From assembly GCF_000003605.2 (NCBI RefSeq), contig NW_003151753.1:206391-247678 (forward strand): a DNA stretch of 41,288 nucleotides. Reading direction: 5' to 3'. Positions 1 to 11,261 of the stretch are shown in pieces. The DNA is from Saccoglossus kowalevskii. Lineage: Eukaryota; Hemichordata; Enteropneusta; Harrimaniidae. Positions within the stretch are counted from its first letter, which is position 1; each line of letters opens with the position of its first letter. Below the pieces are notes generated by a model, which saw only the letters and a program-made list of their open reading frames with translations, was not told the origin of the DNA and did not search any database. The translations under genes and the position numbers were made by a program.

Positions 1-800
1 CAGTGAAGCGATTGTGTGATGTAAATGAGTGAAAGGCTATTTAATACACGTTTGAGCGATTTTGTTCGAATCCACAGTTGTCCATAAACAAAATAAAGTA
101 TTAGCAATATTAATTGAATTCTTAATGAACATTGATACAACAAACACAGTATCTTCTTTGAAGGAAATTGCTTCCACCAAACTATTAAAGTAATTTAGAC
201 TACGTAGTAGCAAATCATTGCTAGAGGGTGCTACTTTTTAAAAAAGTGAATATTTAATTATTATGCAAGACTATTCACTAATAAAAGAAGTCAATCATAA
301 TAGTTTACAACAAGCTTGTTTCATTTTTGAGTAACAGACTGGCACAAACTTTTGACACAGTAGTTTTGCATGGCAAGTCATTTCCTGGGACTGTTTATTT
401 TCTAAGTCTAATGCAAAAACTTGAGTCACCAACACTGATTTTGAATGATATTGAATTTAATAAATTGATTTATGCCTTCCCTATTTTCCCTTTTAAAATG
501 TCTTCCAGAGGAAGGTTTAACAGGGGAATCTTCAAAGTCACTTTCATGGAAACAGGTTCAGTTCACATGTCTTTTTATTTGCTTGTTGTCATTTTATAAT
601 ATTTGATGTTATCTTTCGTTCTTTCATCAGAATATCCACAATTATTAAGTGTTTTTCAATTTTCTTCTGGAGAAGGGATATTTTGCGCGAAATGTCTGGT
701 TATATTGAATTCCTGTCATAGACTATGATTAATACTACTGTCATTTGGACACTACAAAAACAAACAAATACATGTATGCCAATGTGAGCTTGGTCAGGAA
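1..800. other. Unassigned AT-rich sequence
   Basis: No repeat unit, RNA gene or convincing exon seen. The only open frame of note (90 codons, from 327, plus strand) has no recognisable motif and is within chance length for AT-rich DNA. Confidence 0.5.
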
Positions 801-860
801 ATTGACATCTCAAACAAGTACATGTATCAAATTGACATCTCAAACAAGTACATGTATCAA
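801..860. repeat. Perfect 30-bp tandem duplication
   Basis: Two identical 30-bp units, 801-830 and 831-860, each starting attgacatct and ending acatgtatcaa. The lack of any mismatch implies a recent duplication. A 61-codon frame (745-930) crosses it only because 30 is a multiple of three. Confidence 0.9.
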
Positions 861-2084
861 GCCTGGCTGTCCTTATGCAGTATTAAACAGTCAAGGTAAT
901 ATTGAGAAAACTAAAAACTTTAAAACTTGATTTAAGCTTAATCTAAATTAATCTGACTACATTAAAATATGACTCATTAATAACATTCAAATACTATGAA
1001 TAATATATTGAATTTAATGATATTGTTATTCACTTTAAAAATTGTCAGTTTTTATAGAAAGGCAAAGCAAGATTTGAAGTTATATGTTGTGCCCAGATTA
1101 TACTGTAGGCTTGTTATTATTTCCAAAGTGCCTGTATCTGTAGATTTGTTGTTGTTTATGATACACAATTAATCTCATTTTTTTTTAAGCAGATCATTAA
1201 ATAATTTATTCATACTTCGAGAAATGAGGCGAACCCTATTTGCAGCTGATGCAAAGCGATGCGCAGTAAAAGCATTGCAACATTGTACCTAAGCTGCTTT
1301 TTGTTTACGCAAAGCTGTAGTGAAAAGAGGCCAAAGCCTATGAGACATCGTCTGTATCAGACCATGTATCATTACTTTCGCAAGTTAATTAAAATGTCTA
1401 TGATTTCATGATTCAGACAAAAACACACAAATTAAAGGAATGATATCATTGCAGGAAAGTGTAGATAAGAATGGCAATGTGCCAGCAGATCAATTTCTGA
1501 GGCACCAACCTCAGTATGGTATGATTTTCAGTATCACTCCAGACATTCATTTCATGTAATGGTATATTGATCTAATAGCTTACTATAAAATTGAGTAAAC
1601 ATTTTCAATATGATGACTTAGCACATATCATATGTCTGGTTGAATTGTCAACTAGCTAAAAATGCAGCCAAACATGTGTCATATTGTATGTCAGAATTAA
1701 GTGATTGCCAGATATTTGTCAGGCTTCAACTGTTCAATTTTTCAGTTTGCTGTCGGGATCTTAATATGACTTTACTACAAAACTGTCTTTCGCAGAAATT
1801 AAATGACTGTGAGGCAGAAATGTTTTAACATTTCAGAGTCAACAGAAGTTGTATTAAAAATGAGTAAAAATATAACATTTCTCCCTCAAGTTGCGTTGCC
1901 ACTTTGCAAATACAAGAAACATCACTCCCTGAACAAGGTAAAAACATAAATTGTGATATATTGAACGTAAGTACATGTGCCCTCAATTTCTAACTCCTTT
2001 CATTTTGAGAGTACTAGAGGGTCTTATCTTTCGGACAAACATACATGTAGCCCTCTAACCTAGCATCTATTAATCTACAATAGT
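861..2084. other. Unassigned sequence
   Basis: No gene or repeat family identified. A slightly GC-richer patch at about 1215-1345 has several CpGs, but no open frame or second copy was recognised. Confidence 0.45.
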
Positions 2085-2088
2085 TTAA

Positions 2089-2381
2089 AGAGCGGTAGTC
2101 GTCGCGCCACGCATGCGCGAGATATATGGGTCTCATATAAACGAAGATGGCGACTTTGATTGTTGCGCAGATCAACGCGTACAAATTGAGAAGTTATCAA
2201 GCTTTACTAGTAATTGGGTATTTTTTAGGTGATTGGAAGGCATCGAAGGAGTCACCGCTGATAATTATTGCAATGCGCGCCCAGGTCAAACCTTGTACTT
2301 ACAAGAGCGCATTGGAATGTGGAAAAATCAATGTTTATCAACACAAATGTTGCATGTACACAGCGTGACGATTGTCGCCTT
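2089..2381. mobile_element. TTAA-flanked MITE, copy 1
   Basis: A 293-bp element flanked on both sides by TTAA (2085-2088 and 2382-2385). The left end reads agagcggtagtcgtcgcg and the right end is its imperfect inverted complement. A second copy lies at 18805-19061; shared internal blocks include gattggaagg, atcgaaggagtcaccg and aatcaatgtttatcaacac. It is GC-richer than its surroundings. A TTAA target duplication is typical of piggyBac-type transposases, but the end does not begin with the usual CC, so the superfamily is inferred only. A 73-codon frame inside (2147-2368) is not conserved in the other copy. Confidence 0.8.
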
Positions 2382-2539
2382 TTAATTTAGCAGAAATTTG
2401 TATTCTGTAGTTACCTTCTCATTACACCCATTCACAATCCCACTGTTCAACATAATGCCTGTTGAATGATTATATACAGTACTGAGATAAACCAGGTTAC
2501 ATTGTACCTATGTTGGAGATCTGGCTATGGAACAGTATC

Positions 2540-2745
2540 TTTGAAAACAAAGTGACCACCGTCGGTCATTTTTCATTCACAATTACATATGTATCAAAGT
2601 CCCATAATGTTCTATATACATGTATGGTTATAGTTTGAATAAATTTCTCCATGAATGAGGAATCCATTTCCACAATGGTAGAAGTATTGAATTTTGATGG
2701 ATGTTTATTAACCCATAAAATGGCCACCTGTTGGATTTGGTAATT
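2540..2745. repeat. Dispersed repeat family A, diverged copy
   Basis: Carries degenerate family A landmarks: a gtcggtcattttt core, a stretch matching 'tatgtatcaaagtcccataatgttc' in parts, and aaaatggccacctg. It resembles the copies at 7890, 17575, 19600, 30085 and 41000. Limits are approximate. Confidence 0.5.
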
Positions 2746-2750
2746 GCAAA

Positions 2751-3066
2751 ATCAAGTGGAGTGAACAGAATTCATGAATTTATGTTTATAGTTTGTTTGA
2801 AATCAGTCACATAATACATGTATCAGAGAAATCGGTGAGGTGATGGAGGAATACCAAATCAAGTGGAGTGAACAGAATTCATGAATTTATGTTTATAGTT
2901 TGTTTGAAATCAGTCACATCACGTATCAGAGAAATCGGTGAGGTGATGGAGGGATACCAAATCAAGTGGAGTGAACAGAATTCGTTTATAATTTGTTTGA
3001 AAACAGTCACATCATACACATGTACATGTATTGGGGAAATCGGTGAGGTGATGGAGGGATACCAAT
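2751..3066. repeat. Tandem repeat, 3 units of ~103-107 bp
   Basis: Units start at 2751, 2858 and 2961 with atcaagtggagtgaacagaa and end with gaaatcggtgaggtgatgga. The third unit lacks a short internal piece. Both strands stay open across it (71 and 63 codons), but this is a repeat artefact. Confidence 0.9.
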
Positions 3067-5405
3067 CCATGTTTTGGGACTAAAATTGAGAATTAAATTC
3101 CCTAGTCTGTGGACATAACACATGATATAGGTATATACATTATCACAAGTATAAAGTCAATATAACAATTTCCTATCAGGTACTAGTATGTATTTTGTTC
3201 ATTTATTTCAAAAATTTTAATGTTAACCACATAACAATAACACATACATGTGTTGTATTGTCATCTCTCATAATATACTCCTCAGTTTATGCAAATCACA
3301 CTGACATTCCAATTTAATGGCGTCTGCACATTGAACCATACAAACACACCATGCTTGCTGCCAAATTTGGTGCAAAATGCTGAAAGTATGGACAGATTCA
3401 GTAAACTTAAAACTGAAACAATCAGAACAATATTTTCAATACAGATGCTGAAAACCACAATGACATTTCTCTTGTACAGCGTGAAGATTTGTTTCCCATA
3501 TGTGACAATTATTTTACACTGCTTCACTTCAGTTGCAGTTAATAATCGTTAAAAATTGACAGCCTTTTTTTTTTGTTTTGTGTGACAATTAATATATTGA
3601 CCAAAGTAACAGGGTTGGGGTGTATGAACAGCATATCATGTAAACTAATAGTAATATTTTATAGCTGTTCATCTAAAGTATAGACGTTTGTCAGTGGATA
3701 TAATACAAAAATGTGTTTATATATTACTGCTATGATTTTAATTTAGATAAAAGCATCCTACACACCTTATTTCACCTTGTCACAGTCACATCTCCACACC
3801 TTCAACTAGTTCAACTAATATAAAAGCACGGCCATTTGCAACCATCCATTATAATTACAACAGTCTAAACCATATATAAAACTTACATTATGACAAGTTA
3901 AATTAAAATTAGCATACATATCGACAGACTAGAATATTTCTAACTCAATTTTGATGCTATCTTGCAAGTCAAGTAATTTTTAGCTTCTGTGAAAAAAAAA
4001 GAATCAAATAAGAAATTCATAATAAAAAATTTCCAATCTGTCTGTTTACAAAGTTTAATACATACCGATAGCAGGCATTTTATTAAAAACAGAAATCACC
4101 AAACCATAGAATGAACATCAAAGTATGTGAATGGTTATTTGTTCACATGCAAGTTGACTGGAATTCAAGATGGTACCACGCATGATTCCTGTTTCGCCAC
4201 TGATCAAAATGACTCAAAACACTATTCAAAGTTAAAATTTTTTCAGTCTGTTGTCAGAAAACGATTGCTTTATCATTGAACAACATTGTGAAGATGTTTT
4301 ATCATGAATGAGCTGTTACACATCATTTGTCAAACAACAAACAAAACTCTAAGGATCCATAGATTTTTTCTATACAGTTCCATATATACACATGTTATCT
4401 ATAGAGCTTGCTTTGCAAGCGGCCTTCGATTGCACTGGCCATTATAATCAAGTAGGATATTCCAATTGAAAAAATCATTTCCAGTATAATTCAGAGAATA
4501 CTAATTAACTAATTAGCATAATATCTGAATTTAGAATCTAAAATCTCAGTTTATACATTCAGAAAACTGTGCCATAGTCCATCCACAGAGTGAATGTGCT
4601 TTTAATAAATTAACTAAAAAGTATATTTTGTAGATTATGAACTGCAAACTGACCATATTTTGCAAATTGCCAATCTGAAAGGTTTGGTGGGAGAGTACAT
4701 TCTTTCTCAAGTAATGAAAAAAGTGACCAAAGATGGGGTTTGATGGATTCCACACTTCAAACAGATCAATACTATTGCGTATTTGGCTGGAGACCCTACA
4801 TGTATGTAGTGTGACTTAAAAGGATTTTTATAATTTTTGAATACACAAATATAAATCTATAAACCAAAAGTCAAAATTTGATTGCCTTGGCGCCTTCCTC
4901 TCTTTTTGCAAAGTACTAAATGCAAGAATCAGACAGATGAGAACATCGTGGTTACTGCACAAGCATTCTGAGTTATAAATATTTGGTTTACAAATATTTT
5001 CTTGAAAAAGATGAGTGAGTAGTGTCCATCCATAACATTAACACTACTGAATTATGTTGGCAAGGAATTAATCAACTAGCACGATTGCTTATGAATATAC
5101 ATACTCTCTATTAATTCATATTTCAAATACATTTTGATAACTTGATTACTTCACCTGTCAGGAAGTGTTCAGTGTTAGTGCACATATAACTTACATCATC
5201 AAGCACATGAACTGGTTTATTATTTGTCCATTTTGTCTTAAGTGATGACAGAAGATATCAGAATTGATGTATTATTGATTGTAGCTACATTGTAAATCAC
5301 AAGTCAGCATTGTCTTGCATAAACAATAGTATATAGCAATAGTGTTAGACATGTTTTTTTCCCACAAAACTGGTCATGAAATATAAACATGAATTAACAT
5401 TGCAA
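3067..5405. other. Long unassigned AT-rich stretch
   Basis: No repeat array, MITE ends, tRNA or convincing exon found. The interval 3282-3552 is open on both strands (87 and 81 codons), with no domain resemblance. A small perfect hairpin, gcttgctttgcaagc, lies near 4407. Confidence 0.45.
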
Positions 5406-5409
5406 AATT

Positions 5410-5660
5410 ACCGATACTGGTAATGTAGTTGTTGTTTTTACATCAGACTCATGATCGACAGACTCAAGTTCAAATCCTGGCAGACTGAACACCAAAAATG
5501 GTTGACCCCTACCCTGGGTGCAGTGTGCCACGGATTCATTCACTAACAAATTTGGGGGAACCTTGATTATGGTTTGCAGGTGCTTGTGTTCGACTGGGCC
5601 TGGTTGACGCCAGGATAGCGCATTCAATTGGCATCTGATACAGAGATGGCCTAGACCTGT
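5410..5660 (+). repeat. Candidate tRNA-derived SINE
   Basis: The head looks like a decayed tRNA. An A-box-like tggtaatgtag (5418-5428, one mismatch to TRGYNNANNNG) is followed about 40 bp later by a B-box gttcaaatc (5468-5476, full match to GWTCRANNC). A 4-bp D-stem gtaa/ttac and an anticodon-loop-like ctcatga recall elongator tRNA-Met. The anticodon stem no longer pairs, so this is not a working tRNA. The following ~180 bp, GC-richer than its surroundings, may be the SINE body. No second copy in the window fixes its end. The 89-codon minus frame is the antisense of this element. Confidence 0.4.
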
Positions 5661-6112
5661 CATGTAGGCCCAACATGAATATAGCTTTAGTCAAAATCAA
5701 AATCCACTATGTGTCAGCACTTGCACTTTGCACATAAAAAAAGTCAGGAGAGACAACAGTGACATTCAATATCCTACACTGTCTCCTGGCACAAAAAACA
5801 TTTAAAAAAAACACATTGCAAAATGACTTTCAATAGCATAAGTAGAGATGACACCATAGCAGAAGCAGCTGACAAAATATTAACCCTACACTAATACTTG
5901 CATTGAGAGACAGAATTATTATAGATAATATAATTCAATTTTCAGAACTTTAAGATAAGAAAGTAAATAATAATTGATTGACCTGTCCATCTATTTTATT
6001 TGCTAATGGAAAAAGGACAACTGATGAACTGTCAACATCAGATATTAACATTTTTGATGCCATAGTAGAAACCATACAGATTATTCAACTCAGGATATTT
6101 GTTGTATTTACT

Positions 6113-6845
6113 TTACAGGAACATTTCCAAGACTACAAATGCAATTCTAAGAAACATGGACAATTTGAGATATACACTGATGTAATTCTCTCTGTGTTTC
6201 AATCATTTACCATTAGTTACAACAGACACATTTCCAAGACTATAAATGTGATTCCAAGGAATGTGGACAACATACACAAAATGTAGTTCAGTTTGTGTTT
6301 ATTTACCATTAGTTAATACTGCAGACACATTTCCAAGCCAACAAATGAAATTCCATGGGACTCTGACAATATACACTGATTTAATTCAGTTGTTTTTTCA
6401 TTTATCACTAGTTACAACGGATACATTTCCAAGAATATAAATGCGATTCCAAGGGACTTGGATTATATTCACTGAATCAGATGTAATTCAGTTGGTGTTT
6501 CATTAACCATTAGTTACACTAGAAAAATCCCACAAGACTATAAACTTTAATGCAATTTCAAGGAATCTGGACGATATTCACTGTGATGCAGCAGTTCAGT
6601 TGGTATTTCATTTATCATTAGTTATAACAGACACTTCCCCAAGACAATAAATGCAATTCCAAGGGACCGAGACGATATACACTAAGGTAGTTCTGTTGGT
6701 GTTTTATTCACCATTAGTTACTTCGGGTACATCTACAATAAATGCAACTCAGAGGAACAATATCCACTTGGTGCAGTTGAGTTTTGTTTTATTCCCCATT
6801 CATGACAACAGGCCCATCTATAAAACTATGAATGTAAGAAAACAA
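6113..6845. repeat. Degenerate tandem array, ~100-bp unit
   Basis: About seven to eight units beginning near 6117, 6222, 6321, 6417, 6523, 6628, 6724 and 6809. Each carries gacacatttccaagact, then aatgcnattccaaggna, an atatacactga block, and ends catttaccattagttaca. Copies differ at many positions, so the array is old. A 102-codon frame (5978-6286) partly overlaps it and is not gene-like. Confidence 0.85.
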
Positions 6846-7889
6846 TGGCCAGGTAATAAGTGGATAAATGAGGTGTTCACCATTAATTTCTACAAGACAC
6901 CCAGTTAGAGAAAATAAAAGATATAATGATACATATCTCAACATCTGAAACTCGTTAGCTTAACAAGAAAAGGAAGAATTTCATTTATCAATCACGGATC
7001 GTTGAAACTGAAGTTGAAAAAGGTCAGTGAGTGCCACCATAATATGCATCATTTCAAATTATCCATGTTAATTTATACAATCAAAGCAGTAAAACGGGAG
7101 ATTGATTTGACATTCTTATTAGCTTCGGCTATAACATTCCAAGCGACGCTGTTAAATTAACATACGCAAAAAAGACTGTCAGTAGATTGACTAAATAGTT
7201 AGATCCACTGCTGGGAAGGAAATAAAAGTGTCGCCACTATACTTTACAATAATGCTTGTTAACTGAATCAGACAAGCCATTCGTCCTTCTCATGGGACTG
7301 CATGATTTAACATTAGCTCCACTTCAATTCAGCAAATCTATAAGATAGAGTAGCTAGAGCTTGTAGTAACTAAATTGGTGCTGTCAAGTCAAGCACTAAT
7401 TAATAGACCATTTCCAGCGTCCTGTGTGATTTGTAAAAAGAGCACGTCACAGGTCATACTACAAACTGTTTGATTTTCGAGCCACAAGTTTTGGTAATTA
7501 ATTAATGGCATTTTCTAGAGCTCAAAATATTCATGAAAGTCAATGCGAGTCTGTGTTTTCCCAACCACAGTTAAAGGGACACATATATTGTACACATACA
7601 CAACTAACAACCTTTAAGTTTTCATTACAACAAAATTTCACTGACTTATGAAACTTAAGAGAATTTTCTCTTGCAAAATTTAAGTATTCTAGATTTTAAA
7701 TAGGTATATGTTTATCACAATAATAATGATTTTTAAACCTTAAGCCATGACAGAAAAGTTGTTCAGCACTATATATTTTCTTGTTATTTAAAAAAAATGA
7801 CTTTACCGGTATATTATTATTATTCGAATGAGGTCAATTTTGAACAAAAAAACAAAACAAAATGATATAAATGTACATAAAGCTCAGGA
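6846..7889. other. Unassigned sequence
   Basis: No gene, array or second copy of any part recognised. Confidence 0.45.
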
Positions 7890-8650
7890 ACTTGTCAATG
7901 TAGTTGTAAAATTTGATTGCCATCATTCAAGGCATGTCAGAGATATGGGTTTAGAATAGCATTGATTAATCAAAACAAAATCGCTACCGATCGGCCATTT
8001 TGAATTCGTTTAGAAAAACAAATTAAATGATTTGCATCAAGTCCCATCTATTCAATGTATGTACCAATTTTGAATGAAATCTGACAAATTTTATGCAGTC
8101 AAGATTTAGTTCTGGAATGCCAGAAATAATTGTATTGTAATGTATTTTTAACATTAAAATGGCTGCCATTTGGCCATCTTGTATCAGATCATAAAGGAAT
8201 ATATATGCGTAAAAATACATATGTGAACATGATCAGTCAAAGCATATCAGATATATGATTCTGGAACAGCAATCAAATCAATGTTTTAAAACAAAATGGT
8301 CACGAGTGGAACATGTTGAATCTGATGTGAAAAACAAAATGAATTACATCAAATGCCAGGTTCAATGTACATGTATGTACCAGGTTTGAACAAAACCATT
8401 CATATACGATCCAGATCTGGTTCCAGAATGACAGGAATGCTTGATTTTGATGAATTTTATGAGCACAAAAAGCTGTCACTTGGCCATTTTGAATCAGATT
8501 CTTGTGAAATGAATGGACGTGCCTATGTATCCATAGATACATATGAATGATGAATGTGTGAACTTTGCAATGAATGTGATCTGTCCAGGCGTCTCCAGAT
8601 ACTCCACAAAAGACAATTCATAAGTTTCCGTCTTCCAGTGTTTAGTCAGA
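7890..8650. repeat. Dispersed repeat family A, two successive units
   Basis: Family landmarks occur twice in a row: gatcggccattttgaat (near 7987), 'ccaattttgaatgaaatctga', aaaatggctgccatttggcc (near 8157), then gttcaatgtacatgtatg, gatccagatctggttccaga, a second tggccattttgaatcag and gatctgtccaggc. Copies elsewhere share the same order. Minus and plus frames of 65-80 codons here are repeat translations. Confidence 0.75.
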
Positions 8651-8793
8651 AACGATGTTAATTCACCCTTCCATAGAGTTACACATGCGTCATTCAAATA
8701 TTCTGGCCAATGTCGTAACCACAGCTCATCTCAAAACTCAAGCAACCACGCTTGTAAATATTCCATCAGAAAATCTACTTCCAATACATGCAT
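8600..8793 (-). pseudogene. Weak exon-like remnant with in-frame stop
   Basis: Read on the minus strand from an ATG at 8791-8793, one frame gives a mixed, tryptophan-rich and acidic stretch: 19 residues, an in-frame TGA (complement of 8731-8733), then about 48 more, including WLRHWPEYLNDACVTLWKGE and LTKHWKTETYELSFVEYLE. The composition looks more protein-like than other frames in the window. I recognise no family. The 3' part (below about 8650) runs into dispersed repeat A, which argues for chance. It could be a decayed exon or nothing. Confidence 0.15.
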
Positions 8794-8799
8794 CTTTAA

Positions 8800-9659
8800 T
8801 TGATTAAATATACTTCGAGAAAATATCATTATGTTAACGCTGTGTGAAATTTATAAAGAATAGATAACAGCATGGAATCTGCTGCACGTTGTCAGACGAG
8901 CAACGGTATTCAAACGTTGAATTTTGAAAAGGTGAATTGTGAGCATTACATGATGTATGATGAAGTCTAATACAGCTGGAAACACTGCAATAGATTTATA
9001 ACACCTACAGGAAAAGGTTCATCACTGCCTATGTAAAGCGACTTTACACTTCTAAACAGATCCTGTTGACTTAATAATGTTTATAACTTTTTAGCAACAG
9101 CTAATTTACAACTTTTGGTTAAATTTACACAATTTTTAATTAGCCACAAGTCTTGATCAACATTTTGGAAGAAATGTGAAAAAAGTTTTTTTTTTTTTAT
9201 GAAAGGTTGAAGTACTGCTTAAGTTTGGTAGCACATTCTAGTATTGCTTAATATTTTCAAACATAAGTGTCACAAAGTATATATAAATTGAGAAAAGATA
9301 CTAGCAAGCAAACAATTTCTTCATAGGCTATAGATAATTTTTGAAGACTGCACTTCAGTACCTCCGACAGTATTGGTCGCCACAAGCCACAGGCTCTTGC
9401 GGGACATCTTGAGTCACTGATTACATCAGACACGATATGTATTAAAATCACATCATGGAAGCACTACAACTAATCAGAAAGTATCTTACTAAGTAAGACA
9501 GACAAAGATTGTTCACATGTAACACATGTTTGGAATGGTTGATTTAATAATATCGGTAACTTACATGTGTAAAGCATCAGGTGCTAGGAAAGAAGTGAGT
9601 TATGAAACAGAAAAAAAGCAAACGGAGCAATGTACCTACATGTACATCAAATAAAATTA
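8800..9659. other. Unassigned sequence
   Basis: No feature supported; includes a T-tract near 9187. Confidence 0.45.
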
Positions 9660-10050
9660 CATTAAATCTAATTAACCTCACACATTTAGCAAAAGTCATT
9701 AATTACCTGTCACAGTCTGAGTGATGTAGAATATTGAAGAATTGAAATCACATATTAACCCAAGTTGACCTTATTAGTCGACAGGTCACTTGCATCTGCT
9801 CGCATATTTTTTAACACAACACCTGCAGAAAGCCTACATGGACAGCCTAAATGAATAGGGGAAAAACGACGTCGGCAGGCACTGAGATAATAATGATTAA
9901 TTAATTTGCTTTATTAATCTGTCAGGTTCTGAATGACGTAGGATATTGAAGTAAGAATTAAAATCACATTTGAACCTATGCTAACATCTAGAATGTCTTA
10001 TTGATCGACAGACCACTTGTCTCTTTACACATTTGCTATCTTTTAATAAT
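9660..10050. repeat. Local direct duplication, ~150-bp arms
   Basis: Two diverged direct copies, about 9660-9830 and 9885-10050. Shared order: a taattaa-rich start, acctgtca, tctgartgayg, aggatattgaag, aaatcacat, 'gaacc/taaccca', cttattngtcgaca, acttgt/gc, ctcnnacatttgcta-like end. The offset is about 213 bp. Confidence 0.65.
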
Positions 10051-10514
10051 AGTCTAGTCAACTAGGCGACTAAAGACTAACAATAATTTACATTTCTAAG
10101 GTGTTAGCCGACTCTCACGCACAATGTCACCATTTCATATCGTACGTGTTATATACAAACATCAGGTTTGAAGAGTATGATGAAAATATTGATTTGTTTT
10201 CAGTTTTCAGAGAAAAATTATCTAATATGGCTTAAATTTGTGAGTGATACGTCTCTGTATGAGTAGTGATATTCAACATCAATTCTAGTAATATGTGCAC
10301 AACATTATCATTACAATTCAATAACACCTCCCTTTCTATGCTTGTGTTGATTGACTGCAACCACCTTGACTTCCTTTCTTCCTCTATGAAATAGTGAAAC
10401 TCAAGGTACCATGACTGTGCCAGGGCACTGGCGTGTAGTGCATGCATGTTTGTGCATGTGTGGATATAAGGGGCTAGAAATTATAATATTAAAGGGCCCT
10501 GTGTTGCATGTTTT

Positions 10515-10612
10515 GTAATTTTTTTTTATTCCATTATTTGTATTGTTAATTGTATAATAATAAAAATAAAAAAAATAAAAAAAAAATAAAAATAAAAAAA
10601 ATTTTTTTTATT
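10515..10612. repeat. A-rich/T-rich low-complexity tract
   Basis: Runs of aaaataaaa flanked by T9-T10 blocks, each followed by ttattccat. The attccat context at both ends suggests slippage or a small duplication around an A-rich core. Confidence 0.85.
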
Positions 10613-11261
10613 CCATGTAATTACTGAACCAAGATGACCTTTGCTGTATCAAATGAGATACATGTAGCTGTAGTATCAAAAACTAAACTTCAGCTATAAA
10701 GGTGTTTATTTTTACATCCTGATATGTTATTCCATTTTTATTTGGTAATAGTAAGACTATCTTGGTTCAAATCAGCATATCAAAGAAATCTTAGAAAGAG
10801 CTCCTGTGTGTTACAAGTAGAGGCAAAGATTGAATCTATGAATTAAATATAGGAAATGTTTAAAATTGATTACAAATTAGCATATCAAAAACAAAAAATG
10901 CAACTCTGCATTAGGCAATTTTTCTGAAAATAAAATCAAATATTGGTGCTAGGGTGTATAATAATATATTATTTCCTGAACAAGAAAATTAACGAATCCA
11001 ATTTTGTTTTATCATTTTGAGGAACATAATTAACAATTATATAATTGCTCAAACAAGTGTTACTTGTTCAACTGCCCCCTCCCCACCGCACATGTCAACA
11101 CATCAGATTTGTTCAATATGTTTATCTTGAATGGGAATTGTCTGATTGATAAATGTATTTGCAATATGACTGTGACTGAATCACAGTACATGACACATCT
11201 GCACTCTATAACAGTTCCACATCAATGCTTCCTGCTAAGAAAACATTTGTCCTCATTCATT
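10613..11261. other. Unassigned sequence before the minisatellite
   Basis: No gene supported. A 66-codon plus frame (11064-11264) ends exactly where the minisatellite begins, with no recognisable domain. Confidence 0.45.

Noticed and set aside
40-80. B-box-like gttcgaatcc near 64
   Set aside because: No A-box or cloverleaf pairing around it; the T-stem does not pair.
600-645. Possible hammerhead ribozyme on the minus strand (ctgatga followed by gaaa)
   Set aside because: The six bases between the two core motifs cannot form stem II, and no matching cleavage-side stem was found.
2147-2368. 73-codon frame inside the TTAA MITE
   Set aside because: The related MITE at 18805-19061 has a stop and frame changes at the same place, so there is no conserved coding.
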